From contig RZZN01000003.1 of NCBI GenBank assembly GCA_009929855.1, positions 1 to 64,000 on the forward strand: a stretch of DNA of 64,000 nucleotides, read 5' to 3'. Position numbers and translations under genes: made by a program. The notes beneath the pieces are model-generated. The model was not told where the DNA came from. It ran no database searches and saw only the letters and a list, made by a program, of their open reading frames with translations. Below are positions 50,641 to 59,950 of this stretch, in pieces; positions within the stretch are counted from its first letter, which is position 1, and each line of letters begins with the position of its first letter. Origin of the DNA: Gammaproteobacteria bacterium (GTDB taxonomy: Bacteria > Pseudomonadota > Gammaproteobacteria > Chromatiales > Chromatiaceae).

Positions 50641-50678
50641 CGCCCCATCCCGCGGCCGTGACGCCGCGAGATGGGGCG
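50641..50678 (+). terminator. Hairpin after acs
   Basis: A long stem with 9 outer pairs (CGCCCCATC/GATGGGGCG), one mismatch, then 5 inner pairs, and an 8-base loop, 12 bases after the acs stop. It has no T-run. A probable terminator. Confidence 0.6.
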
Positions 50679-50907
50679 AAGCGCCAGGCGCGAGTGCCCG
50701 ACACCGGACGCAATGTCGGCGCATACCTTGGCGTTGGCCCACGCGGATCCCCATTTCACATGTGTCTAGACGATCTCAGACACTGGACGCTAGAAGACCC
50801 TCATCTCTTGACTCGTCATCGGATTGTGACTTTCATCCATTGAAACATGCCGATCTCGCGAATGACATGACATCAACCGAACATTGACCATTGAACACGA
50901 TAAATCG

Positions 50908-51741
50908 ATGAGCTCCAGCCTGCGAGTCGGCGTTTTCGTCGACGCCGAGAATATCCGCTACAACGGCGGCTACCAGATGCGCTACGATGTCCTGCGCCGC
51001 TTCGCCGCCCGCGAGGGTGGAATCCTGCAGCGACTCAATACCTACATGGCCTTCGATGCCGAACGGGCTCGCGAGGATATCGAGTACAAAAAAAAGGCGC
51101 AAACCTATCAACAGATGGTGCGTGACTTCGGTTGGAAGATCCATGTCAAAACGGTGCGACGCTACACCGACGAAAATGGCAATGTGACCACCAAGGCAAA
51201 CGCGGATCTCGACATGGCGGTCGATGCGATGCTGCAGGCCAACAAGCTCGATCAGGTGCTCCTGGTGAGCGGGGATGGCGATTTCCTGCAAGTCGTCGAG
51301 GCCCTGCAGAACACCGGCTGCCGAGTCGAGCTGCTCGGCTTCAAGAACGTCTCGCGCCTGCTCCAACAACAGGTCGATGCCTATTACTCGGGGTTCCTCA
51401 TCCCCGATCTCCTGCCGATCTCCTATGAGCCCCGCAACGAATGGGGGAAGACGGGATCCTGTGTGCGCGGGGTCTGCACCAAATGGTTCCCCGAAAAGGG
51501 TTACGGCTTTCTGAGGATCATGACGCATATCTCGCCGAATCTCTGGATCACTGATCCACGGGATGAAAAATCACCCTATGCCAGCATCTTCTGTCATGTC
51601 AACGAGCTCGCCGAGGAGGTCACTGAAGACCTACTGATGAACCGTGAAACAGCACTGGAGTTCTATCTCAACGAGAGCGAGCAGAAGGACCATGGCCTGG
51701 TGGCGAGCAATGTCAGACTCGCCTTTTCAGTCAACCGCTGA
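50908..51741 (+). CDS. NYN-domain protein with cold-shock-like C-terminus
   Basis: A 277-residue protein. The N-terminal NYN/LabA-like PIN-fold domain has the acidic positions in FVDAENI, NADLDMAVD and SGDGDFLQ, consistent with a metal-dependent RNase. Residues about 185-245 resemble a cold-shock OB fold: CTKWFPEKGYGFLRI is close to the CSD RNP1 pattern. The target is unknown. The ATG at 50908 is chosen over a TTG at 50884; neither has a strong ribosome site. It precedes pilB by 20 bases but may be independent of pilus function. Confidence 0.85.
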   Translation: MSSSLRVGVFVDAENIRYNGGYQMRYDVLRRFAAREGGILQRLNTYMAFDAERAREDIEYKKKAQTYQQMVRDFGWKIHVKTVRRYTDENGNVTTKANADLDMAVDAMLQANKLDQVLLVSGDGDFLQVVEALQNTGCRVELLGFKNVSRLLQQQVDAYYSGFLIPDLLPISYEPRNEWGKTGSCVRGVCTKWFPEKGYGFLRIMTHISPNLWITDPRDEKSPYASIFCHVNELAEEVTEDLLMNRETALEFYLNESEQKDHGLVASNVRLAFSVNR

Positions 51742-51761
51742 TCCACCGCCATCCGAGCACC

Positions 51762-53474
51762 ATGTCACAAGACCAGACCTCCGCCAAGCTCTCCGGACTG
51801 GCTGCCCGGCTGGTCCACGACAACCTGATCTCCGAGCAGCAGGCCGTCACCGCCAGTGAGGAGGCCGCGCGCCGCCGCCAGGCACTGGTGCCCTACCTGG
51901 TCGAGCAGAAACTACTCGATAGCCGCTCGATCGCGGTCGCCGCAGCGCACGAATTCGGTGTTCCACTCCTCGATATCAACGCCATCGACCTGCTCAATCT
52001 GCCGATCAATCTGGTCGACGAGCGCCTGATCCGCAAGCATCGGGCCTTGCCGATCCTGCGCCGGGGCAGCCGGCTGTTCGTCGCCGTCTCGGATCCAACC
52101 AACGATCAAGCGCTCGAGGAGATCCGCTTCAATACAGGATTGGCCACCGACGCCATCCTCGTCGAGGACGACAAGCTGCACGGGGCGATCGATATCGCGA
52201 TCGAGGCCCAGGACACGACCATGAACGAGCTCATGGACGCGGACCTGGAAAAGCTCGATATCCAGCCCGAGACCGAGGAGATTCGCGACGAGGCGGAGAT
52301 CAACGTCGAGGATGCCCCGATCGTACGCTATGTCAATAAGGTCTTGGTCGATGCCATCTCGGTGGGTGCGTCGGACATCCATTTCGAGCCCTACGAAAAA
52401 TTCTTCCGCGTGCGTTTCCGTCAGGACGGGATGTTGCGCGAGGTCGCGAGTCCACCGCTCAATATCGCGGGACGGCTCGTCGCGCGCCTCAAGGTCATGT
52501 CGCGGATGAACATCGCCGAGCGCCGGGTGCCACAGGACGGCCGGATCAAGCTCAAGGTCAGCCGCACACGAGACATCGACTTCCGTGTCAATACATTGCC
52601 CACGCTCTACGGCGAGAAGGTCGTGCTGCGTATCCTCGACTCCACCTCGGCGCAGGTCGGAATCGAGGCACTGGGTTTCGAATCCGTTCAGCGCGACGCC
52701 TTCATCGAGGCAATCCATAAACCCTATGGGATGATCCTGGTCACCGGCCCGACCGGCTCAGGCAAGACGGTTTCGCTCTATACCGCGCTCAACATGCTGA
52801 ACAAGCCAGACATCAATATTTCCACGGTCGAGGACCCGGTCGAGATCCAGGTGCCCGGCATCAATCAGGTCAACATGAACCCCAAGACGGGTCTGACCTT
52901 CGCCTCGGCACTGCGCGCCTTCCTGCGCCAGGATCCCGACATCGTGATGGTCGGTGAGATCCGGGACCTGGAAACCGCGGAGATCGCGGTCAAGGCCGCC
53001 CAGACCGGTCACCTGGTCTTGTCCACGCTGCACACCAATGACGCGCCCCAGTCATTGACCCGTCTCGCCAACATGGGTGTCGCCCCCTTCAATATCGCCT
53101 CCTCGGTCTTGCTCATCATGGCCCAGCGCCTTGCGCGCCGGCTGTGTCCGCACTGCAAGGCCCCGGAGAACATCCCACCCGAGGTGCTGCGTCAGGAGGG
53201 CTTCACCCCGGAGGAGATCGCCCAGGGCATCGTCGTCTTCAAACCGGTCGGCTGCGAGCGCTGCACCAAGGGTTATCGCGGCCGGGTCGGGATCTTTCAG
53301 GTCATGCCGATCTCCGAGCCCATCCGCGCGCTGATCCTCGAGGGTGGCAACGCGATGCTGCTGGCCGAGCAGGCCCAGCGCGAAGGCATCTCCGACCTCC
53401 GACAGTCCGGACTGCGCAAGGTCAAGGACGGCGTGACCAGCCTGGCGGAGCTCAATCGAGTCACCAAGGATTGA
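51762..53474 (+). CDS. pilB: Type IV pilus assembly ATPase PilB
   Basis: A 570-residue extension motor. An N-terminal T2SSE_N region (about 10-150), then the ATPase with Walker A GPTGSGKT near 329-336, Asp box, Walker B-type MVGEIRD, and a four-Cys zinc site (CPHC and CERC, about 461-505). It starts a tight operon: pilC follows after 11 bases. No pilin gene is in the window. Confidence 0.96.
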   Translation: MSQDQTSAKLSGLAARLVHDNLISEQQAVTASEEAARRRQALVPYLVEQKLLDSRSIAVAAAHEFGVPLLDINAIDLLNLPINLVDERLIRKHRALPILRRGSRLFVAVSDPTNDQALEEIRFNTGLATDAILVEDDKLHGAIDIAIEAQDTTMNELMDADLEKLDIQPETEEIRDEAEINVEDAPIVRYVNKVLVDAISVGASDIHFEPYEKFFRVRFRQDGMLREVASPPLNIAGRLVARLKVMSRMNIAERRVPQDGRIKLKVSRTRDIDFRVNTLPTLYGEKVVLRILDSTSAQVGIEALGFESVQRDAFIEAIHKPYGMILVTGPTGSGKTVSLYTALNMLNKPDINISTVEDPVEIQVPGINQVNMNPKTGLTFASALRAFLRQDPDIVMVGEIRDLETAEIAVKAAQTGHLVLSTLHTNDAPQSLTRLANMGVAPFNIASSVLLIMAQRLARRLCPHCKAPENIPPEVLRQEGFTPEEIAQGIVVFKPVGCERCTKGYRGRVGIFQVMPISEPIRALILEGGNAMLLAEQAQREGISDLRQSGLRKVKDGVTSLAELNRVTKD

Positions 53475-53485
53475 CGATCATCACC

Positions 53486-54733
53486 ATGGCCACGCTCACC
53501 AAGACCAAGCCCAAGACCGCCAAGGCCGACAAGGCCCATCTCTTCGTGTGGGAAGGCCGGGATCGGCGCGGAGCCAAGATCACGGGCGAGACCCGTGCCG
53601 TCAGCATGAACCTGGTGCGTGCCGATCTGCGTCGTCAAGGCGTGAGTCCGATCAAGGTCAAGCGCAAGCCCGAGCCACTCTTCGGTGGTGGCAAGAAAAA
53701 GATCACCAGCTCCGACATCGCCTTCTTCAGCCGACAACTGGCCACCATGATGGCGGCTGGTGTCCCCATGGTGCAGGCCTTCGACATCGTCGGTCGGGGT
53801 CACGAGAATGCGGCCATGCAGGATATGCTCCTGTCGATCCGACAGGATATCGAAAGCGGAACCGCCATGGCGCTGGCCCTGGCGAAGTATCCGATCTATT
53901 TCGACGATCTCTTCTGCAACCTGGTCGCCGCGGGCGAGCAGGCCGGTGTGCTCGACATCCTGCTCGACAAGATCGCCACCTACAAGGAGAAGACCGAGTC
54001 CATCAAGGGCAAGATCAAGAAGGCGCTCTTCTATCCTGTCGCGGTCATCGTGGTCGCCTTCATCGTCAGCGCGGTCCTGCTGGTCTTCGTCATCCCGCAG
54101 TTCAAGGATCTATTCTCCAGTTTCGGCGCGGATCTGCCGGCCTTCACCCTGATGGTGATCGGTCTGTCCGATGCCCTGCAGACCTGGTGGTGGGCGGTCC
54201 TGATCAGTCTCGGATCAGTGGGTTATGGCATCGCATACGTGTTCAAGCGCTCGCGCCCGTTTCGCGAGGCGGTCGACCGCACGTCCCTCAAGATCCCAGT
54301 CATCGGCCCGATCCTGCACAAGGCCGCGCTCGCGCGCTTCGCCCGCACGCTCTCGACCATGTTCGCGGCCGGCGTGCCACTCGTCGAGGCATTGGATTCG
54401 GTCTCCGGGGCGACGGGCAACATCATCTATCAAAACGCGGTCCTGAAGATCCGCGAAGAGGTCTCGACGGGGCAGTCGCTCCAGCTGGCGATGCGTCAAC
54501 AGGAGCTGTTCCCGCACATGGTCGTGCAGATGACCGCGATCGGGGAGGAATCCGGATCGCTCGACACCATGCTGGCCAAGGCGGCCGACTTCTTCGAGGA
54601 GCAGGTCGACAATGCCGTCGATAGCCTCAGCAGCCTGCTCGAGCCGATGATCATGGTCGTCATCGGCGGGCTCGTGGGCAGTCTGATCGTGGCCATGTAT
54701 CTGCCGATCTTCAAGCTGGCCTCGGTGGTCTGA
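53486..54733 (+). CDS. pilC: Type IV pilus inner-membrane platform PilC
   Basis: A 415-residue GspF-family protein with two repeated F domains (about 78-200 and 280-400) and three membrane helices (about 183-205, 230-250 and 385-410). The pattern FSRQLATMMAAGVPMVQAF and its second copy FARTLSTMFAAGVPLVEAL are plainly repeats. The ATG at 53486 starts 11 bases after pilB. Confidence 0.96.
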   Translation: MATLTKTKPKTAKADKAHLFVWEGRDRRGAKITGETRAVSMNLVRADLRRQGVSPIKVKRKPEPLFGGGKKKITSSDIAFFSRQLATMMAAGVPMVQAFDIVGRGHENAAMQDMLLSIRQDIESGTAMALALAKYPIYFDDLFCNLVAAGEQAGVLDILLDKIATYKEKTESIKGKIKKALFYPVAVIVVAFIVSAVLLVFVIPQFKDLFSSFGADLPAFTLMVIGLSDALQTWWWAVLISLGSVGYGIAYVFKRSRPFREAVDRTSLKIPVIGPILHKAALARFARTLSTMFAAGVPLVEALDSVSGATGNIIYQNAVLKIREEVSTGQSLQLAMRQQELFPHMVVQMTAIGEESGSLDTMLAKAADFFEEQVDNAVDSLSSLLEPMIMVVIGGLVGSLIVAMYLPIFKLASVV

Positions 54734-54739
54734 GCGGCC

Positions 54740-55606
54740 ATGGACTGGATTACCGTCATCGAGCAGGATCCGCTCATGCTCTACGCGGCAGCGCTCCTGC
54801 TCGGCCTGGTCGTCGGCAGCTTCCTGAACGTCGTCATCCTCCGGCTGCCGCGCATGCTCGAGGCGGCCTGGCGAGACGACTGCGCCGAGCTCGATGGTCA
54901 GCCGCCCGCCGCCGGGCAACGTCTGACGCTGGCCCATCCAGGCTCGAGCTGCTCGCACTGCGGCCATCGGATCCGCCCGCACGAGAACATCCCCCTGCTG
55001 AGCTACCTGATCCTCCAGGGGCGTTGCTCGGCCTGTGGCAACCCGATCGGATTGCGCTACCCCTTGGTCGAGGCCGGCACCGCGCTGCTCACGCTGCTCG
55101 TCGTCATCGAGCTCGGTCTCAGTTGGCAGGGCGGCGCGGCCCTCCTGCTCACCTGGGCGCTCATCGCATTGGCGGTGATCGATCATGATACCCAGCTCCT
55201 GCCCGACAGCATCACCCTGCCCGTCCTCTGGATCGGCCTGATCCTGAGCCTCTTCACACTCTTCACCGATGCGCACTCGGCGATCATCGGCGCCGTCGTC
55301 GGCTATCTGAGTCTCTGGTCGGTCTATCATCTCTTCCGGCTCGCCACCGGCAAGGAGGGCATGGGCTATGGCGACTTCAAGCTACTGGCCCTGCTCGGGG
55401 CCTGGCTGGGTTGGCAGGCGCTCCCTCAGATCATCCTGCTCTCGGCACTCACTGGCGCCATCCTGGGCGTGGTCCTGATCCTCAGTGGCCGCCACGCACG
55501 CGGCACCCCCATGCCGTTCGGACCCTTCCTGGCGTCCGCGGGCTGGATCAGCCTGCTTTGGGGGCCAGAGATCAATCGGATCTATCTCAACTGGGTCGGG
55601 CTCTAG
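54740..55606 (+). CDS. pilD: Prepilin peptidase / methyltransferase PilD
   Basis: A 288-residue polytopic enzyme that cleaves and N-methylates prepilins. The four-Cys zinc motif (CSHC ... CSAC) is at about 74-99. The catalytic Asp pair is in IDHDTQLLPD and GYGDFKLLALLG. About seven membrane helices are visible. It begins 6 bases after pilC and ends 1 base before coaE. Confidence 0.96.
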   Translation: MDWITVIEQDPLMLYAAALLLGLVVGSFLNVVILRLPRMLEAAWRDDCAELDGQPPAAGQRLTLAHPGSSCSHCGHRIRPHENIPLLSYLILQGRCSACGNPIGLRYPLVEAGTALLTLLVVIELGLSWQGGAALLLTWALIALAVIDHDTQLLPDSITLPVLWIGLILSLFTLFTDAHSAIIGAVVGYLSLWSVYHLFRLATGKEGMGYGDFKLLALLGAWLGWQALPQIILLSALTGAILGVVLILSGRHARGTPMPFGPFLASAGWISLLWGPEINRIYLNWVGL

Positions 55607-55607
55607 G

Positions 55608-56255
55608 ATGTTCGTGGTCGCCTTGACCGGGGGGATCGGGTGCGGCAAGTCGACCGTCGCCGATGCGCTCGCGGCACGCGGTGCCGGGGTGATCGACACC
55701 GATCTCATCGCCCGCGCCCTGACCGAGCCGGAACAACCCGCGCTCGCGGCAATCGCCGCGGCATTCGGTGACGACCTCATTGGCCCCGAAGGTCGACTGG
55801 ATCGCGCGGCATTGCGCGCTCGCGTGTTCGATGACCCAGCCGCGCGACGTCGACTCGAGTCGATCCTGCATCCACTGATCGAAGCGCGGATGCTCGAGAC
55901 GCTTGCGACGCTCACAACCCCCTACGCGGTCCTCGTCATTCCACTGCTCTTCGAGACCGGTCAGGAGCGACATGCCGATCGTGTGCTGGTGGTCGACATC
56001 CCAGAAACCCAGCAGATGGCGCGCGTGCGTGAGCGCAGTGGACTGGCCGATGCCGAGATCGCACGGATCATCGCCAGTCAAATCGGACGCACCGAGCGTC
56101 TCGCCCTCGCCGATGACATCATCGACAACAGTGGTGATCACGCGGCACTGCTGACCCAGGTCGAGCGGCTCCATCGCGCCTATCTCGACGCCTCGCGCGA
56201 CCATCATCCGACCCCTTCCCCAGCCGCGCCCCCCACTGCCGATCATCATTGGTAA
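55608..56255 (+). CDS. coaE: Dephospho-CoA kinase
   Basis: A 215-residue P-loop kinase, the last step of CoA synthesis. Walker A GGIGCGKST is at 8-16, DTDLIAR holds the acidic residue of CoaE, and the HPLI segment is typical. The ATG at 55608 lies one base after the pilD stop, in the standard pilBCD-coaE order. A Pro/His-rich tail of about 15 residues looks dispensable. Confidence 0.95.
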   Translation: MFVVALTGGIGCGKSTVADALAARGAGVIDTDLIARALTEPEQPALAAIAAAFGDDLIGPEGRLDRAALRARVFDDPAARRRLESILHPLIEARMLETLATLTTPYAVLVIPLLFETGQERHADRVLVVDIPETQQMARVRERSGLADAEIARIIASQIGRTERLALADDIIDNSGDHAALLTQVERLHRAYLDASRDHHPTPSPAAPPTADHHW

Positions 56256-56285
56256 AAGCGATCAGGTCGATACCCAAAGCCCATT

Positions 56286-56312
56286 TTGGCATTAGGGTTA
56301 GCATATTATAAT
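56286..56312 (+). promoter_or_regulatory. Candidate promoter of the peroxiredoxin gene
   Basis: This AT-rich stretch contrasts with its surroundings. TTGGCA at 56286-56291 and a perfect TATAAT at 56307-56312 are separated by 15 bases, short of the optimum, which would suit activator control. The flanking TTAGCATATTATAATATTG might hold an OxyR-like site, but I could not match the consensus. Confidence 0.5.
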
Positions 56313-56388
56313 ATTGTCACAAGCATGGCTTACCATCTTTCTTTCTGATACTCAGCTCAACAGTTCATCCACATAGGAGTCATCCTCA

Positions 56389-57132
56389 ATGTTCGAAGAT
56401 CGTACCGGAAGCCGTATTCCCCAGGTCACCTTTCGCACTCGTCATGGTCATGAGTGGGTCGACGTGACGACCGCCGACATCTTTTCCGGCAAGACCGTGG
56501 TCGTGTTCTCGCTGCCTGGCGCCTTCACCCCGACCTGCTCCTCCTCGCATGTGCCGCGCTACAATCAATTGGCCCCACTCTTCAAGCAGCATGGGGTCGA
56601 TGACATCGTCTGCATGTCGGTGAACGACACCTTCGTCATGAACGAGTGGAAGAAGTCGCAGCATGCCGATCAGGTCACCTTCATCCCGGATGGCAACGGC
56701 GAGTTCACCGATGGCATGGGCATGCTGGTCGACAAGGACGATCTCGGCTTCGGCAAGCGCTCCTGGCGCTACTCCATGCTGGTGCGCGATGGTGTGGTCG
56801 AGAAGATGTTCATCGAGCCCGAGGTCGAAGGCGACCCCTATGGTGTCTCGGATGCCGACACCATGCTGGCCTATCTGGCCCCCAATGCGCCCAAGCCGAT
56901 GGATGTGACCGTCTTCACGCGCGATGGCTGCCCCTTCTGCGTCAAGGCCAAAGAGGCTCTGCGCAATGCGGGGATCGCCTTCGAGGAGCTGGTCCTGAAT
57001 CGCGACTACACCGAGCAGTCACTGCGGGCCGTCGCCAATGCCGCAACCGTTCCGCAGATCTTCGTCAACGGCCAACTGGTCGGTGGATCCGATGCCCTGG
57101 AGGTTTGGCTGAAGGATCACAAGCTCGCTTGA
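56389..57132 (+). CDS. garA: Peroxiredoxin-glutaredoxin fusion, glutathione amide peroxidase
   Basis: A 247-residue fusion: a Prx5-type peroxiredoxin (about 1-165) with peroxidatic C50 in FTPTCSSSH, and a glutaredoxin (about 172-245) with CPFC at 181-184 and TVPQIFVNG. It reduces peroxides with electrons from a glutathione-type thiol, taken from its own Grx domain. In purple sulfur bacteria this thiol is glutathione amide; the reductase gene follows 300 bases later. AGGAG stands 11 bases before the ATG. Confidence 0.93.
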   Translation: MFEDRTGSRIPQVTFRTRHGHEWVDVTTADIFSGKTVVVFSLPGAFTPTCSSSHVPRYNQLAPLFKQHGVDDIVCMSVNDTFVMNEWKKSQHADQVTFIPDGNGEFTDGMGMLVDKDDLGFGKRSWRYSMLVRDGVVEKMFIEPEVEGDPYGVSDADTMLAYLAPNAPKPMDVTVFTRDGCPFCVKAKEALRNAGIAFEELVLNRDYTEQSLRAVANAATVPQIFVNGQLVGGSDALEVWLKDHKLA

Positions 57133-57432
57133 TCCCCCTCGGGGTCGGGCGGGCCGCATGCGCTCCGCCTGGCCCGCGCCACCCGGCGGCTCCTGCCCTC
57201 GCGTGGCGCACTGGCCAGACGGCCGTCTTCCCTCCCACGCGGGGTGGTCCCCGCCGCGACCAGGCGCACCGCCTGATCGGACGGCCGCGACCGTCCTGAT
57301 CCGACCGGGTGAGCCGATCGCGCCCAACGCGCTCGTCAGTACGATCGAAGCGCCCGAGTACACCGAGGCGAGGATCGATCATACAATCCCAACAGGGTTC
57401 ATCGAGGCAGTCCCTCGTCAGGAGTCTTTCGT
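57133..57432. promoter_or_regulatory. Gap between garA and garB
   Basis: A 300-base stretch without a gene. A 7-bp hairpin (GCGGGCC/GGCCCGC, 57149-57177) near the start could end the garA transcript. TACAAT at 57382-57387 is a possible -10 of garB without a good -35. CAGGAG at 57419-57424 is the garB ribosome site. Confidence 0.4.
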
Positions 57433-58800
57433 ATGAGTCAGCATTTCGACCTGATCGCCATCGGCGGCGGCAGCGGCGGTCTGGCCGTCGCGGAGAAGGC
57501 CGCGCAGCTCGGACGCCGCGTCGCCGTCGTCGAATCCGGCAAGCTTGGCGGAACCTGTGTCAATGCAGGATGTGTCCCGAAGAAGGTGATGTGGTTTGGT
57601 GCCCAACTCGCAGCCGCGGTCGCCGATGCGCCGGGTTACGGGATCGCGGCGCAGTCACAAGGACTGGACTGGTCGAAACTGGTCGCCGGGCGTCAGCGCT
57701 ATGTCGCGGCCATCAATGAGTACTGGGATGGCTATGTCGAGCGCCAGGGGATCACGCGCATCCAGGGGCAAGCCCGCTTCGTCGACGCCAAGACGATCGC
57801 CGTCGGTGACCAGCACTACAGCGCCGATCATCTGGTCATCGCCACTGGCGGTCGCCCCATCGTGCCACGGATGCCGGGGGCCGAGCTCGGCATCACCTCC
57901 GACGGCTTCTTCGCCCTGGAGACACGACCCAAGCGGGTCGCCATCATCGGCGGCGGCTATATCGGCGTCGAGCTCGCCGGCGTGCTGCGAGCCTTCGGCT
58001 CTGAGGTGACCGTCGTCGCGCTCGAGGATCGACTGCTCTTTCTCTTCGATCCCATGATCAGCGAGACCCTGGCCGAGAACATGTCCGCCGAGGGGATCGA
58101 GATGCGCTTGGAGTTCGAGGTCGCGGCACTTGAACAAGATGCTGATGGCCTGAGTCTGGTCGCGCGTGACGGCGCGCGACTGAGCGGATTCGACACCATC
58201 CTCTGGGCGGTCGGGCGCGCGCCCAATACCCGTGAGTTGAACCTCGAGGCGGCTGGGGTCAAGGCGCAGCCCAATGGCATCATCCCGACCGACGCCTTCC
58301 AAAATACCAATGTCCCAGGGATCTATGCGCTCGGAGACGTGACCGGTCGCGATCCGCTGACCCCAGTGGCGATCGCCGCTGGGCGTCGGCTCGGTGAGCG
58401 ACTCTTCGGGGGCAAGCCTGACCTCAAGCTCGATTACGAGAATATTCCCACCGTCGTCTTCACCCACCCGCCCATCGGCAAGGTGGGTCTGACCGAGCCC
58501 GAGGCCCGTGACAGGTTCGGTGACACGCTCACCGTTTACGAGACCGCCTTCACGCCCATGCGCTACGCGCTCAACGACCATGGCCCCAAGACCGCCATGA
58601 AGCTGATCTGCGCCGGTCCCGAGGAGCGGGTCGTCGGGATCCACATGATCGGCGACGGCGTCGACGAGATGCTGCAAGGATTCGCGGTCGCGCTGAAGAT
58701 GGGTGCAACCAAGGCGGACTTGGACAATACGGTCGCGATCCATCCCTGCAGTGCCGAGGAGTTGGTGACGCTCAAGGTACCGGTGCGCCGCCCAGGCTGA
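57433..58800 (+). CDS. garB: Glutathione amide reductase
   Basis: A 455-residue pyridine-nucleotide disulfide oxidoreductase. FAD motif GGGSGG is at 11-16, the redox pair C42/C47 is in GGTCVNAGC, and the C-terminal active-site His is in [10 protein letters not shown]. The second nucleotide motif [12 protein letters not shown] is followed by VVALEDRL: an acidic residue at the end of that strand, and no Arg pair, favours NADH over NADPH, as reported for Chromatium GarB. Similarity to that protein is visible along the whole length as I recall it. Confidence 0.93.
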   Translation: MSQHFDLIAIGGGSGGLAVAEKAAQLGRRVAVVESGKLGGTCVNAGCVPKKVMWFGAQLAAAVADAPGYGIAAQSQGLDWSKLVAGRQRYVAAINEYWDGYVERQGITRIQGQARFVDAKTIAVGDQHYSADHLVIATGGRPIVPRMPGAELGITSDGFFALETRPKRVAIIGGGYIGVELAGVLRAFGSEVTVVALEDRLLFLFDPMISETLAENMSAEGIEMRLEFEVAALEQDADGLSLVARDGARLSGFDTILWAVGRAPNTRELNLEAAGVKAQPNGIIPTDAFQNTNVPGIYALGDVTGRDPLTPVAIAAGRRLGERLFGGKPDLKLDYENIPTVVFTHPPIGKVGLTEPEARDRFGDTLTVYETAFTPMRYALNDHGPKTAMKLICAGPEERVVGIHMIGDGVDEMLQGFAVALKMGATKADLDNTVAIHPCSAEELVTLKVPVRRPG

Positions 58801-58817
58801 GGCACCGGTTCGTCTGG

Positions 58818-58848
58818 CCGCGCCGCGGCCCCATCGGGGCCGGCGCGG
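58818..58848. terminator. Hairpin between convergent garB and cheB
   Basis: Stems of 6 bp (GGCCCC/GGGGCC) and 7 bp (CCGCGCC/GGCGCGG) are joined by a 2-base bulge, loop ATC, in the 71-base gap. A probable bidirectional terminator. Confidence 0.55.
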
Positions 58849-58871
58849 GTGGGCGGCCCGGACTGCTCGGC

Positions 58872-59939
58872 TCAGCGAAGATTGGGATCGATCAGTCGCA
58901 TCAGCATCCCCCCGATCTGGTTGCCAGGCAGGACATACTCGGCCGCGGCCAGCTCGATCGCGGCCGCCGGCATGCCGAAGACCACGCTCGACACAGCATC
59001 CTGCACGATGGTGCGTGCTCCACGTTGGCGCATCGCCTGCAGCCCGAGCGCGCCATCCCGACCCATCCCGCTCAACAACACGCCGACCGCCGCATCCCCA
59101 TGGTGATCGGCCACCGACAGCATGAGCTGATCGACACCTGGACAGTGTATATCATTTCGTGTGCAACGTTGAAGCCGAAAGCGGCCCCGCTCATCCAAGA
59201 CCAGATGGCTGCCATCAGGCGCGAAATAGACCCGACCCGGCTGCGGCAACTCGCCGCTGCTGGCCAGCTCTGGCCTCAAGACCGACCTGCATTCGAGCCA
59301 TTTCAACATCCCGTCGATAAAGCCCGGGCTGATGTGCTGGACGCAGACCAAGGGCACCGGGAATCCCTTGGGTAGACCCGCCAGCAGATCGTAGAGGACC
59401 TGCGGTCCACCGGTGGAGGCACCGATCACCACCAACTGCGGGACCCGTGCGGGCCTGGGCGCCGCCACTGGCGCGACCGACGCCGCCGCCAGCCGCTGAC
59501 GCATCATCGGCGCGCGCGCAATGGCACGGATCCGCTCGATCAGCACATTGGCCTGCTCCGCCCCGATCCCACACCGTTCACCGATTGGCTTGGCGATGAC
59601 ATCGAGCGCGCCCACGGCCAGCAGCTTGAAGATGTTGTCGCGCTGGAAGGACTGCACCGCCACGCTCAAGACCAGGATGGCGCAGGGATGGATCCGCATG
59701 GCCTCCAGGATGAACTCGAGACCATCCATCACCGGCATGTGATAATCGGTGCAGACCACGTCAGGTTTCAGACGCGACAAGAGCGCGAGCGCCTCGCGAC
59801 CGTCACCGGCGGTACCGACCACCTCCAGATCGGCGGCGGCACCGATCAAGCACTTCAGCAGATAGCGCTCGGTCGGGGAGTCCTCGACGAGCAGCACCCG
59901 CACCCGCCGTGGCGACTCGCTCGAGTTCGCGGTGCTCAT
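58872..59939 (-). CDS. cheB: Chemoreceptor methylesterase CheB
   Basis: A 355-residue CheB: receiver (about 12-135) with VEDS and phospho-Asp in CTDYHMPVMDG, linker, and methylesterase domain (about 165-350) with the catalytic Ser in GASTGGP, the His in VQHISPG, and the Asp in SGMGRDG. It removes methyl groups from the receptor. The ATG at 59939 follows GAGG at 9 bases, inside the end of cheA, 11 bases upstream. CheR is not in the window. Confidence 0.95.
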   Translation of the reverse strand: MSTANSSESPRRVRVLLVEDSPTERYLLKCLIGAAADLEVVGTAGDGREALALLSRLKPDVVCTDYHMPVMDGLEFILEAMRIHPCAILVLSVAVQSFQRDNIFKLLAVGALDVIAKPIGERCGIGAEQANVLIERIRAIARAPMMRQRLAAASVAPVAAPRPARVPQLVVIGASTGGPQVLYDLLAGLPKGFPVPLVCVQHISPGFIDGMLKWLECRSVLRPELASSGELPQPGRVYFAPDGSHLVLDERGRFRLQRCTRNDIHCPGVDQLMLSVADHHGDAAVGVLLSGMGRDGALGLQAMRQRGARTIVQDAVSSVVFGMPAAAIELAAAEYVLPGNQIGGMLMRLIDPNLR

Positions 59940-59950
59940 TGGTTCGGGCC

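Noticed and set aside
56286-56330. OxyR site before garA
   Set aside because: The region is AT-rich and tempting for a peroxidase gene, but I could not match the four spaced ATAG/CTAT elements.
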